The notes under the pieces: generated by a model | The model's database searches: none | Seen by the model: the letters and a program-made list of their open reading frames with translations, nothing else | What the model was told of the DNA's origin: nothing | Made by a program: the position numbers and the translations under genes | Part shown: one piece after another, positions 1 through 7,901 of the stretch | How the letters are laid out: every line of letters starts with the position of its first letter | How positions within the stretch are numbered: position 1 is the first letter of the stretch | From: JAKQIM01 sp964633225 | GTDB taxonomy: Bacteria; Chloroflexota; Anaerolineae; Anaerolineales; UBA4823 | Reading direction: 5' to 3' | Assembly: GCA_964633225.1 (NCBI GenBank) | Contig: CAZWFQ010000067.1 | Span: 1 to 17,889, forward strand | DNA: 17,889 nt

Positions 1-23
1 GCGGGAGTTTAGGGTGCCAAATG

Positions 24-48
24 TGGGGAAGACACCTCCCCAAATTTT
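24..48 (+). terminator. Possible weak terminator of an upstream gene
   Basis: A six-base-pair stem (24-29 with 37-42, TGGGGA/TCCCCA) and a seven-base loop are followed by AATTTTC. This would suit an intrinsic terminator for a gene lying to the left of the window. The stem is short and the T-run has only four bases. It could instead be a chance structure in the 76 bases before the tRNA, where no gene is visible. Confidence 0.3.
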
Positions 49-76
49 CAAGATTTGTGGTTTAATTGGGGTCTGA

Positions 77-160
77 GGGGCGATGGCGGAATAGGCAGAC
101 GCAGAGGACTTAAAATCCTCCGGTGGAGACACTGTGTGGGTTCGACCCCCACTCGCCCCA
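77..160 (+). tRNA. tRNA-Leu, anticodon UAA
   Basis: The acceptor stem GGGGCGA (77-83) pairs with TCGCCCC (153-159), and A160 is the discriminator base. The anticodon stem GAGGA/TCCTC (104-108 and 116-120) encloses loop CTTAAAA, which places anticodon TAA at 111-113 and reads UUA leucine codons. A long variable arm (about 121-135) marks the class II type expected for leucine. The T arm GTGGG-TTCGACC-CCCAC spans 136-152. CCA is not encoded, so a CCA-adding enzyme must supply it. A TTTAAT at 61-66 could be the -10 element, but no convincing -35 was found. Confidence 0.97.
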
Positions 161-168
161 CTCCCGCA

Positions 169-210
169 AAACGGCCAGGCCTGGCAACCAGCCGCCTGGC
201 CGTTTACTTT
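169..210 (+). terminator. Intrinsic terminator after tRNA-Leu
   Basis: Twelve consecutive pairs join 169-180 (AAACGGCCAGGC) to 194-205 (GCCTGGCCGTTT). The loop can form a second small CTGG/CCAG stem. The structure is followed by ACTTT. It begins eight bases after the tRNA 3' end and lies before the deacetylase start, so it most likely ends the tRNA transcript. Confidence 0.75.
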
Positions 211-236
211 ACATAGAAAGTGCATTCCCATATCCT

Positions 237-998
237 ATGACCGATTCTCTCTACATCCCCCAATCCGTCCTGGCGGTTGCCGCTCATCCCGATGACCTGG
301 AATTCACCAATGTCGGCACCCTGGCCCTTTGGGCCCAGGCCGGGGCACGCGTCGTCTACGCGCTGTGCACCAGCGGCGATGTGGGTATTGACGAACCCGG
401 CATGACGCGCGCAAAGGCCACCCAGATCCGCGAAGCCGAATCGCGCGAAGCTGCCCGCATCGCCGGCGCCGCCGAAGTGGCCTTCTTGCGCGAGCCCGAT
501 GGCCTCTTACAGCCCACCCTTGAGCTGCGCAAGAAGCTGGTGCACATCATCCGCCAGCACCGCCCCGAGGTGGTGATGTGCGGCGACCCCATCGCCCTGT
601 GGGGCAGCGGCGACTACATCAACCATCCCGATCACCGCGCCGCCGCCCAGGCCGCCCTGGATGCCGTCTTCCCGGCTGCCGGGCAGCCTCATCTCTTCCA
701 AGAACTCGAACAAGAAGGGCTCAAGGCCCATAAGGTGCGCAAAGTATACGCCTCCACCTGGGAAGGCAGCAGCACTTACATTAACATCACCAACACCATC
801 GAGACCAAAATCGCCGCCCTGCGCGCCCACAAGAGTCAGCTTAAAGACTGGGACCCCGCTCCCATGATCAAAGAATGGGCCGCCGGTACTGCCAAAGACC
901 AGGGCATGACCTATGCCGAATCCTACCGTGTTATCACCCTGGTCAAAGATGAAGATTGGGAAAAACTCCAGGCACGCCGCGCTGAGATAAAGCCATGA
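237..998 (+). CDS. PIG-L / LmbE-family deacetylase
   Basis: A 253-residue zinc-dependent N-acetyl-sugar deacetylase of the PIG-L/LmbE superfamily (relatives include MshB, BshB and GlcNAc-PI deacetylase). The N-terminal AHPDD motif (residues 16-20) and the later HPDHR motif (130-134) supply the usual His-Asp-His zinc site (H17, D20, H133) and the catalytic Asp. Length and motif spacing are normal for the family. The frame is open upstream to 123, but that would run through the tRNA, so ATG 237 is the sensible start. No clear Shine-Dalgarno precedes it. The stop overlaps the fmt start as ATGA (995-998), so the two are probably co-translated. The substrate cannot be told from sequence. A role in a sugar-linked thiol or glycan pathway is possible, but no partner glycosyltransferase is nearby. 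Confidence 0.9.
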   Translation: MTDSLYIPQSVLAVAAHPDDLEFTNVGTLALWAQAGARVVYALCTSGDVGIDEPGMTRAKATQIREAESREAARIAGAAEVAFLREPDGLLQPTLELRKKLVHIIRQHRPEVVMCGDPIALWGSGDYINHPDHRAAAQAALDAVFPAAGQPHLFQELEQEGLKAHKVRKVYASTWEGSSTYINITNTIETKIAALRAHKSQLKDWDPAPMIKEWAAGTAKDQGMTYAESYRVITLVKDEDWEKLQARRAEIKP

Positions 999-1889
999 AC
1001 CTCAAAGTCGTCTTCATGGGTTCGCCCGATTTTGCTCTGCCTACCCTGCAGGCCCTGGTACAGCACTACACCGTGGTCGGTGTGGTCACCCAGCCCGATC
1101 GTCCTGCCGGGCGCGGTCGGGCCCTCACCCCGCCGCCCATCAAACGGTTGGCAGAGGAATTGGGCCTGCCCACCATCCAGCCGCCGCGCCTGCGCCAGCC
1201 CGAAGCCCTGACCCAACTGCAAGCCTGGGCCCCCGACCTGATCATTGTCGCCGCCTTCGGTCAGATCCTGCGCCCTGCCGTGCTCGATCTGCCCAAATAC
1301 GGCTGTGTCAACGTCCACGCCTCCCTCCTGCCGCGCGGGCGCGGCGCCGCCCCCATCCAGGCCGCCATCCTCAACGGCGACCCCCAGACCGGCGTCACCA
1401 TCATGCGCATGGACCCTGGCGTCGACACCGGCCCCATGCTCAACCAGCGCGCCCTCCCCATCCTGCCAGATGATAACGCCGGCACCCTCAGCGATAAATT
1501 GGCCATCCTGGGCGCCGCGCTGCTCATCGAGACCCTGCCCCCTTACCTGAGTGGGCAAATCGCCCCCCAGGCACAGGATGAAGCCCAGGCCACTTACGCC
1601 CCCATGCTCAACAAAACCGACGGCCTGCTGGATTTCNNNNNNNNNNNNNNNNNNNNNNNNNNNNNNNNNNNNNNNNNNNNNNNNNNNNNNNNNNNNNNNN
1701 NNNNNNNNNNNNNNNNNNNNNNNNNNNNNNNNNNNNGGCACAGCCATCGTCTATCAGGGCCTGCCTGCCTTCTGCACCGCCGAGGGGCTGCTCGTGCTCG
1801 ATGAGCTCCAACCGGCAGGCAAAAAGCCGCAGCCCGGCAAAGCCTTCTTGCAGGGTGCCCGCGGCTGGGGCCAATCCGCCGCCCCGTAG
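995..1889 (+). CDS. fmt: Methionyl-tRNA formyltransferase, interrupted by an assembly gap
   Basis: Fmt formylates the initiator Met-tRNA using 10-formyltetrahydrofolate. The first 214 residues hold the whole catalytic domain. The triad N106, H108 and D144 falls at the same numbering as in E. coli Fmt, within NVHASLLP and PGVDTGPM. After the N run, 50 residues (1737-1886) match the end of the C-terminal domain, including the ELQPAGKKP segment and a GKAFLQGAR-like end. Bases 1637 and 1737 are both codon starts, in two different frames of the sequence as written. The shift comes from the placeholder gap and is not evidence of a broken gene. By recalled alignment with E. coli Fmt, about 45 residues are missing. 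Fmt overlaps the deacetylase gene by ATGA and lies seven bases before the decarboxylase gene. Confidence 0.93.
1637..1736. other. Assembly gap of exactly 100 N
   Basis: One hundred undetermined bases lie inside fmt. The round length suggests a scaffolding placeholder and not a measured distance. If fmt is intact, the true gap must be a multiple of three and probably near 135 bases, to fit the roughly 45 residues missing between the catalytic domain and the C-terminal tail. Confidence 0.97.
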
Positions 1890-1896
1890 TCTCGCC

Positions 1897-3231
1897 ATGC
1901 TCACGCTCGAAGATCGCCTCGCCCTCTTCCCCGTCACAACCACCGTCCAAGAGGACGGCCAAATCGCCGTTGCTGGCCTATCTCTGCAAGCCCTGGCTGA
2001 GACCTATGGCACGCCCCTCTATCTCTTCGATGCCGCCACCATCGAAACCCACCTCGCCAGCTACCGCCAGGCCCTGGCCGCGCATTACCCCGGCCCCAGC
2101 GCCATCACCTATGCCGGCAAGGCCTTCTTGTGCCTGGCCATGGCCCAGTGGGTCCAACGCCAGGGCCTGTGGCTGGATTGCACCGGCGCCAGCGAGCTGT
2201 ACCTGGCAGAACAGGCCGCTTTGGAGCCCTGCCGCACCCTCGTTCACGGCGTCAACAAGAGCCTGGCCGATTTGCAAGCCGCCCTGCAGCGCGCCGCCGT
2301 GATCGTGGTGGATAACCTGCTTGAACTAGAACGCCTGGCCGCGCTGTATGCCTCAGCCGCCCCAGGCAGCCCCCCGCCTGCCCTCTGGCTGCGCCTGCGC
2401 CCTGGCCTGGCCGTTGACACCCATGCCTATGCGCAAACGGCCAAATCCGACAGCAAATTCGGCCTCAGCCCCGATGAAACCCTGCAAGCCGTGCGCTTTT
2501 GCCTGGAACATGCCCTGCCCCTCGAGGGACTGCATTTTCACCTCGGCTCGCAGTACCGCGATCCCGCCCCGCTTGCCACTGCCCTGCAGGTCACGCTGGA
2601 CCTGGCAGCCGCCTGCCGGGACGAGACCGGCTGGCATCCGGCTGTACTCTCGCCCGGCGGTGGCTGGGGCGTACCCTATCACGAAGAAGACCTGCCCCAG
2701 CCTCCCATTGCCGCTTACGTGGCCCTCGTCGCCCAAACTCTGGCACAGGGCTGCCAGCAAAGAGACCTGCCCCTGCCGCGCCTCCAGCTTGAACCGGGCC
2801 GCAGCCTGGTAGCCCAGGCCGGCGTGGCAGTCTACCGCCTGGGAGCTGTCAAGCACACCCCCCAACGCCGCTGGCTGCTCTTGGATGGCGGCATTGCCGA
2901 TAACCCCCGCCCCGCCCTCTACCACACCCGTTACACCGCCCTGCCTGTGCAAGATCCCCTGCGCCAGCCCGGCAGCCCCGCCTGGTTGGCTGGGCCTTAC
3001 TGCCAGAGCGGCGATGTGCTGATCGAAGACCTGCCCATGCCCCAGGTTCAGCCCGGCGAGTTCATCGCCGTGCCCGTCAGCGGGGCCTACCATTTGGCCC
3101 TGGGCTCCAACTACAATGGCGCCCTACGCCCTGCTGTGCTCTGGCTGGCAGGCGGCCGCGCCCACATCATCCAGCGCCGCGAAACAGCCGCCGATTTGCT
3201 GGCCCGCGACCTCCGTCTTCCGGAAATGTAA
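1897..3231 (+). CDS. lysA: Diaminopimelate decarboxylase-family PLP enzyme
   Basis: A 444-residue fold type III PLP decarboxylase, most like LysA, which makes L-lysine from meso-diaminopimelate. The N-terminal barrel carries the Schiff-base lysine in YAGKAF (K75), HLGSQ (215-219), the phosphate-binding PGGGWG loop (253-258) and EPGR (299-302). The C-terminal domain has CQSGD (C369) and the SGAYHLALGSNYN segment (Y398) that complete the site across the dimer. The frame is open from 1801, but ATG 1897 places the family N-terminus correctly and lies seven bases after the fmt stop, so it is probably in the fmt operon. Canonical LysA has Cys-Glu where this has Cys-Gln, so a related substrate such as carboxynorspermidine or another diamino acid is not excluded. 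No clear Shine-Dalgarno is visible. Confidence 0.82.
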   Translation: MLTLEDRLALFPVTTTVQEDGQIAVAGLSLQALAETYGTPLYLFDAATIETHLASYRQALAAHYPGPSAITYAGKAFLCLAMAQWVQRQGLWLDCTGASELYLAEQAALEPCRTLVHGVNKSLADLQAALQRAAVIVVDNLLELERLAALYASAAPGSPPPALWLRLRPGLAVDTHAYAQTAKSDSKFGLSPDETLQAVRFCLEHALPLEGLHFHLGSQYRDPAPLATALQVTLDLAAACRDETGWHPAVLSPGGGWGVPYHEEDLPQPPIAAYVALVAQTLAQGCQQRDLPLPRLQLEPGRSLVAQAGVAVYRLGAVKHTPQRRWLLLDGGIADNPRPALYHTRYTALPVQDPLRQPGSPAWLAGPYCQSGDVLIEDLPMPQVQPGEFIAVPVSGAYHLALGSNYNGALRPAVLWLAGGRAHIIQRRETAADLLARDLRLPEM

Positions 3232-3265
3232 CGAAATCAACTCGCCGCACTCAGCGGCTGTGCGG

Positions 3266-3271
3266 TACAAT
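3266..3271 (+). promoter_or_regulatory. -10 hexamer of the phosphatase-cyclase operon (leaderless)
   Basis: TACAAT at 3266-3271 ends seven bases before the ATG at 3279, so transcription would start at or next to the start codon. No Shine-Dalgarno precedes this ATG. No good -35 hexamer is seen at the right distance. A small inverted repeat (CCGCAC 3245-3250 with GTGCGG 3260-3265) sits where the -35 to -10 spacer would be. Confidence 0.5.
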
Positions 3272-3278
3272 CACCCCT

Positions 3279-3929
3279 ATGATGTTCCAATCTCCTCCTT
3301 TACCCCCTTGCTACACCATCACCCTCCTACGCCATGGGCAGTCGGTGGGCAATGCCCAGGGCCTGCACCAGGGCCAGGCCGATTTTCCACTCTCACCCCG
3401 CGGTGAAGAGCAAGCCTACTTGCTGCAGCAGCGCTGGCAAAAAGAAGGCCGCCGCTTTGACCTCGTCATCTCCAGCACCTTGGCTCGCGCCCGCCAGACT
3501 GCCGAGATCATCGCTCAAGGCCTGGGTGTGCCGGTGGAGGTCGACTCAAACTGGATGGAGCGCGATAACGGACTGCTTTCTGGCCTGCATCCCGACACCA
3601 CCAAAGCCTCTCGCCCACCCTTCATTCACCTTTACCAGCCCATCGGCCAGACTGGCGAAAGCCAGTGGGAATTGTACCTGCGCGCCGGGCAGGCCATCCA
3701 AAGCCTGCTTGACCATGCCCCAGGCCAGTACCTGGTGGTTGCTCACGGCGCCATCCTCAACATGGCCCTCTACGCCATCCTGGGCATCACCCCCCATGCC
3801 AATTTCATCGGGCCGCGCTTTCGCTTTCAAAACACCTCCTTTGCCACCCTCACCTACCACCCCGGAGAGCACCGCTGGACCTTGCTGGGGGTCAACGATA
3901 CCGCCCACCTGCCAGAGGCAGAGCGATGA
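3279..3929 (+). CDS. Histidine phosphatase family protein
   Basis: A 216-residue member of the phosphoglycerate mutase-like histidine phosphatase superfamily. The N-terminal LLRHGQS segment has the phospho-accepting H19 and R18. SSTLARARQTAEI (65-77) gives the second arginine, MERDNG (93-98) the probable acid Glu94, and VAHGAILN (154-161) the second histidine, H156. The set is complete, so the protein should be an active phosphatase or mutase. Candidate substrates include phosphosugars, alpha-ribazole phosphate and nucleotides, and none can be chosen from sequence. ATG 3279 is followed at once by a second ATG (3282). The first is preferred because of its spacing from the TACAAT. Its stop overlaps the next gene by ATGA (3926-3929), so it leads a three-gene operon. 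Confidence 0.88.
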   Translation: MMFQSPPLPPCYTITLLRHGQSVGNAQGLHQGQADFPLSPRGEEQAYLLQQRWQKEGRRFDLVISSTLARARQTAEIIAQGLGVPVEVDSNWMERDNGLLSGLHPDTTKASRPPFIHLYQPIGQTGESQWELYLRAGQAIQSLLDHAPGQYLVVAHGAILNMALYAILGITPHANFIGPRFRFQNTSFATLTYHPGEHRWTLLGVNDTAHLPEAER

Positions 3930-4966
3930 GCTCATGGTCTGATTTGCGCTGGCTGGTCTTTGGTGCGGGCGCCATCGGCACCTACATCGGCGGCAGCCTG
4001 GCCCTGCATGGGCAAGAAGTCATCTTTCTGGAACAGCCCGCCGTGGCCCAAGAGCTGAACACCCGCGGCCTGCGCTTGCGCCTGCCGGATGGAGAACACC
4101 ACCTCCCACAGCCCAAGATCTGCGCCTCCATCGAAGAGGCCATGACCCATTGGCCCTTTGACGTGGCCATCTTCGCTCTCAAATCCTATGACACCCAGGC
4201 CGCCCTGCAAAGCCTGGCCCCTCACCTCAGCCAACTGCCCTCCTTCTTGTGCCTGCAGAACGGCATCGATAACGAGCCCGCCCTGGCAGCCGTCATCGGC
4301 CTCGATAAGGTCATCCCGGGCACAGTCACCAGTGCGGTTGGCCGCCGCGCCGCCGGCGATATTGTGCTTGAGCGCCTGCGCGGCATGGGCGTGGCCAAAG
4401 GCCATCCCCTTTCTGAGCGCATGGTCAAAATCCTTACGGCGGCTGGCTTGAATGCCCGCCTCTATCCACGCGCCGCTGATATGAAATGGTCGAAAATGTT
4501 CACCAATCTCACCGCCAACGCCACCTCGGCCATTCTAGACCTGCCCCCCGCAGAGATCTTTGCCCATCCCGGCCTTTGCCAGCTAGAGATTGACCAATTG
4601 TGCGAAGCACAGCGCGTCATGGCTGCCCAAGGCATCCGCCTGGTCGACTTGCCCGGTACCCCCGTGCGCCTGCTGGCATTGGGCGTTCGCCTGCCAGCGT
4701 TCCTGGCCCGTCCTTTCTTGCAGCGCGGCGTGGGGCGTGGCCGCGGCGGCAAGATGCCCTCCTTCCATATTGATTTGCACAGCGGACGCGGCAAAAGTGA
4801 GGTAAACTATCTCAACGGCGCCATAGTTCGCGCCGGCGAGGGACTGGGCATCCCCACCCCTGTCAATCGTTTGCTCAACGATACGTTGCTCGCCCTCACA
4901 CAGGGCCGTTTAAAGCCAGAAGCCTTTGCCCACCAACCCCACCAGCTCTTGAGGTTACTGGGATAA
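3926..4966 (+). CDS. Ketopantoate reductase (PanE/ApbA) family protein
   Basis: A 346-residue NADPH-dependent oxidoreductase of the 2-dehydropantoate 2-reductase family. The Rossmann motif GAGAIG is at residues 13-18. The catalytic segment WSKMFTNLTANATSA gives K190, N194 and N198 with the same spacing as E. coli K176, N180 and N184. S279 and E292 (in SEVNYLNG) match the substrate-binding Ser and Glu. True PanE makes pantoate for coenzyme A. Many family members in other contexts have unknown substrates, and no panB or panC is nearby. It is about 40 residues longer than E. coli PanE, mainly through a basic segment rich in Arg and Gly (about 241-277) in the C-terminal domain. The start overlaps the phosphatase stop, and one base separates its stop from the cyclase start. 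Confidence 0.87.
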   Translation: MSSWSDLRWLVFGAGAIGTYIGGSLALHGQEVIFLEQPAVAQELNTRGLRLRLPDGEHHLPQPKICASIEEAMTHWPFDVAIFALKSYDTQAALQSLAPHLSQLPSFLCLQNGIDNEPALAAVIGLDKVIPGTVTSAVGRRAAGDIVLERLRGMGVAKGHPLSERMVKILTAAGLNARLYPRAADMKWSKMFTNLTANATSAILDLPPAEIFAHPGLCQLEIDQLCEAQRVMAAQGIRLVDLPGTPVRLLALGVRLPAFLARPFLQRGVGRGRGGKMPSFHIDLHSGRGKSEVNYLNGAIVRAGEGLGIPTPVNRLLNDTLLALTQGRLKPEAFAHQPHQLLRLLG

Positions 4967-4967
4967 G

Positions 4968-7901
4968 ATGACTGTATTTCTCTTTACCGATATTGAAGGT
5001 TCGACCCGTTTGATGGAGCAGCATGGCCCCGAAATGCTGGCTGCTTTGCGCCGTCATGATGCCCTCTTGGAACAGTTGGTCACCCAACACGGCGGCCGCG
5101 TGGTCAAAAACACCGGCGATGGCGTTTTCGCAGCCTTCGAAGGCGGTGACCCAATCGGCTGCGCCCTTGAGATCCAGCGGCAGGTTTCTCACCAACCCTG
5201 GGGCGAAATCGGCGAGCTGCGCCTGCGCACCGTGCTGCACGCCGGGCAGGTGGAGCAGCGCGGCGACGATTACCACGGCCTGGAGATCAACCGCACCGTG
5301 CGCCTGCTGGCGGTTGGCTGGGGCGGGCAGATCCTGCTCACCCCGCCTGTGGTGCAAGGCTGCACCCTGCCCTCCAGCGCCCAGCTTTTAGATCACGGCC
5401 TGCACCAGCTCAAAGACCTGAGCGAACCGCAGCAAGTCTTTGAGTTAAAACACCCCGACCTGCCGCTCAAAACATTCCCTGCCCTGCGCTCATTGTCTGG
5501 CAAGCCCCACAACCTGCCCGCCCAAACCAGCCCCTTCGTGGGCCGCGTAGCCGAGCTGGCCGAGGTCACCACCCACCTCGACGACCCTGCCTGCCGCTTG
5601 CTCACCCTGGTTGGGCCAGGCGGCATGGGCAAGACCCGCCTGGCCCTGCAAGCCGCGGCCGAAGTACTGGATGACTTCGGCCATGGTGCTCATTTTGTGG
5701 CCCTGGCCCCTCTCAACTCCAGCGAATTCCTGGTTCCAGCCATCGCCGAGGCCCTGCACTACTCCTTCCACACCCGCGAGGTGCCCCGCATCCAACTGCT
5801 CAATTACCTGCGCGAAAAACAAATCCTGCTGGTAATGGATAACTTTGAGCACATCCTGGATGGCGCCGAGCTGGTGTCGGAGATTTTGCAAACCGCACCC
5901 AGGGTCAAGATCCTCGTCACCTCTCGCGAGCGCCTGAATCTGCGCGCCGAAACCATCATTGAGATTACCGGCCTGCATTACCCGTCTGACAACCAGGCCG
6001 CCGGTTGGGAAGATTTTAGCGCCGTCAAGTTATTCTTGCAGAACGCCCGCCGCACCGACGCCACTTTTGAACCCAACGCCGAAGATCGCATCCATATTAC
6101 CCGCATCTGCCAATTGGTAGAGGGCATTCCCCTTGGCTTGGAGCTGTCCTCGGCCTGGGTGCGCGTCTTCACCTGCCAGGATATTGCCGACCAGCTTACA
6201 ATCAGCTCCGAACTCCTCAGCACCACCATGCGCGACCACCCCGAGCGGCACCGCAGCATGCGCGCCGTCTGCGATTATTCCTGGAACCTGCTGACCGAGC
6301 CCGAGCGCCAGGCTTTCTGCCGCCTGGCTGTCTTCCAGGGGCCCTTTGACTGGAAAGCCGTCCAGGCAGTGGCTCAGACCTCCCTGCAACTATTTACCGC
6401 CCTGCTCGATAAATCGCTCATTCGCCGCAGCAACGCCAAATTGTATGAAATGCACAGCTTGCTGCGCCAATACGCTGCCGAAAAGCTGAGCGACCTGCCC
6501 GATGAAGAGTCTCGCGTGCAGATGCGCCACGGTCATTATCACGCCGCCTTCCTGGCAGAGCGCCTGGAGCGCATCCAGGGGCAAGATCAGATCCAGGCCG
6601 TTAACGAGATTGGCGAACGCATCCAGGATCTGCGCGCTGCCTGGAAGTGGGCTGTCGATCAATCTCAGTTCGAGATCCTTGCCCAATCTCAGGCCTGCCT
6701 GCACACTTTCTTCTCACTGCGCGGTTGGTATCAAGAAGGCTTACTGGCTTTTGAAACCGCCCTCAAAAAACTGGAAGAGCAGCCTCAGCCCTGGCTGCCC
6801 AGCCATTACCAACTGCTGCTGCGCCTGCTGGCCAACCAGGCCGCAAACTACATCGAACTGGGGCAATTGGACGATGCATCAGCCGCCGCTGAACGCAGCC
6901 TGGATCTTGCCCGCCAGTACGGCGAGCATGGCGATATCACCCCGGCCCAATCTGAACTGGCGCGCGTGGCCTGGCTCCGCGGCGACTATGTTGAGACCGG
7001 CAGACTTGCACAGGAATGCCTGCAGCGCGCTCGCCAGGAAAATGATTTAAAAAGCAGTGCCGACGCCCTATCCCAACTCGGCACGATCCACTGGGCCTCT
7101 GGCGACTATGCGCAAGCGGCCGAACTCACCCAGCAATCCCTTGACATCTACCGCCAGGTTGGCAGCCCCAGCCAGGTAGCTGGCTGCCTCGATCGCCTGG
7201 GCGTGATCATCCGCGACCAGGGCCATCCCCTCGATGCCCACCCCTACTTTATTGAAGCCTGCGAGATGCACAAGAAAACTGGCTCCCAGGCCCGCCTGGC
7301 CTATGTCCTCAACCACCTGGGCAGCGTTGAATCTATGACCGGCAATCCGGCACAAGCTTGCCGCTACTTCGAAGAAAGCATTCAGGTTGGACGTGAGATT
7401 GGAGAGCCGCGCAGTGTCGCATACAGCCTGGCTGACCTTGCCAGCATGGCGATGCAGACCGGGGATTACACCAAAGCCCGCGACCTGCTAAAAGAAGCCA
7501 TTCAGCTCTTCAACAAGATTGGCGAAAGCTTTGGCATTACCTATGCCAATCTTTCCCAGGGCCAGGTGTACGCTGCCCTGGGCTGTGATGCGGATGCATA
7601 CACCAGTTACCTGAAGAGCCTGCGACAGGCGGTCAACGCCAATACCCACCGCTGGATCCTGCCCGCCCTGACCGAGATCGCCCACATCTTGCATCACAAA
7701 GGCCAGCGCTTGCTTGCGCTTAAGCTCTTGGGGTTGGTCATGAATTTCCCTGAAAATTATGCTGAAGAACAGCAGGCCGCCCAGGCCTTACTTGCCGAAC
7801 TGGCCCCCCAGCCATCGGACGAAGAAACAGCCGCCATTGAAAGCGGCAAAACCGCCTCGCTGAGCGAGGCGGTCGATGCCCTTCCTGTTTCACTGGATTA
7901 A
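4968..7901 (+). CDS. Class III adenylate cyclase - STAND ATPase - TPR signalling protein
   Basis: A 977-residue three-part regulator. Residues 1-165 are a class III nucleotide cyclase domain that looks competent: metal aspartates D8 (FTDIEGST) and D51 (TGDG), adenine-selecting K47 and D101, and transition-state N108 and R112. Residues 187 to about 480 are a STAND/NB-ARC-like ATPase with Walker A GPGGMGKT (216-223), Walker B LLVMD (287-291), a VTSR sensor (317-320) and a winged-helix-like part after about 430. Residues 580-930 are helical TPR-type repeats, which in this family sense a ligand or partner. No DNA-binding domain is seen, so the probable output is cAMP. The start lies one base after the reductase stop. 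The last four codons overlap the opposing phosphorylase gene, and a hairpin (7851-7873) lies within codons 962-969. The signal sensed is unknown. Confidence 0.9.
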   Translation: MTVFLFTDIEGSTRLMEQHGPEMLAALRRHDALLEQLVTQHGGRVVKNTGDGVFAAFEGGDPIGCALEIQRQVSHQPWGEIGELRLRTVLHAGQVEQRGDDYHGLEINRTVRLLAVGWGGQILLTPPVVQGCTLPSSAQLLDHGLHQLKDLSEPQQVFELKHPDLPLKTFPALRSLSGKPHNLPAQTSPFVGRVAELAEVTTHLDDPACRLLTLVGPGGMGKTRLALQAAAEVLDDFGHGAHFVALAPLNSSEFLVPAIAEALHYSFHTREVPRIQLLNYLREKQILLVMDNFEHILDGAELVSEILQTAPRVKILVTSRERLNLRAETIIEITGLHYPSDNQAAGWEDFSAVKLFLQNARRTDATFEPNAEDRIHITRICQLVEGIPLGLELSSAWVRVFTCQDIADQLTISSELLSTTMRDHPERHRSMRAVCDYSWNLLTEPERQAFCRLAVFQGPFDWKAVQAVAQTSLQLFTALLDKSLIRRSNAKLYEMHSLLRQYAAEKLSDLPDEESRVQMRHGHYHAAFLAERLERIQGQDQIQAVNEIGERIQDLRAAWKWAVDQSQFEILAQSQACLHTFFSLRGWYQEGLLAFETALKKLEEQPQPWLPSHYQLLLRLLANQAANYIELGQLDDASAAAERSLDLARQYGEHGDITPAQSELARVAWLRGDYVETGRLAQECLQRARQENDLKSSADALSQLGTIHWASGDYAQAAELTQQSLDIYRQVGSPSQVAGCLDRLGVIIRDQGHPLDAHPYFIEACEMHKKTGSQARLAYVLNHLGSVESMTGNPAQACRYFEESIQVGREIGEPRSVAYSLADLASMAMQTGDYTKARDLLKEAIQLFNKIGESFGITYANLSQGQVYAALGCDADAYTSYLKSLRQAVNANTHRWILPALTEIAHILHHKGQRLLALKLLGLVMNFPENYAEEQQAAQALLAELAPQPSDEETAAIESGKTASLSEAVDALPVSLD
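7851..7873 (-). terminator. Intrinsic terminator of the nucleoside phosphorylase gene, inside the cyclase coding region
   Basis: A perfect ten-base-pair stem (7851-7860 with 7864-7873, ACCGCCTCGC/GCGAGGCGGT) has a three-base loop. Read on the minus strand it begins 16 bases after the phosphorylase stop and is followed by TTTTGCCGCTTT, a usable T-tract. Read on the plus strand there is no T-run, and the cyclase gene continues through it for nine more codons. It is therefore best read as the terminator of the minus-strand gene. Confidence 0.7.

Noticed and set aside
123..236. Upstream extension of the deacetylase reading frame with an earlier ATG
   Set aside because: It overlaps the tRNA and its terminator, and the family N-terminus fits ATG 237.
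208..236. Promoter-like TTTACA and TATCCT 17 bases apart before the deacetylase gene
   Set aside because: The -10 would touch the ATG, so transcription would start inside the gene. The match is probably chance.
923..1747. Long minus-strand frame opposite fmt and across the N run
   Set aside because: It is a shadow of fmt in GC-rich sequence, has no family features and depends on the undetermined bases.
1801..1896. Decarboxylase start at 1801
   Set aside because: It would overlap the fmt C-terminus by almost 90 bases with a non-family, low-complexity extension. ATG 1897 is better.
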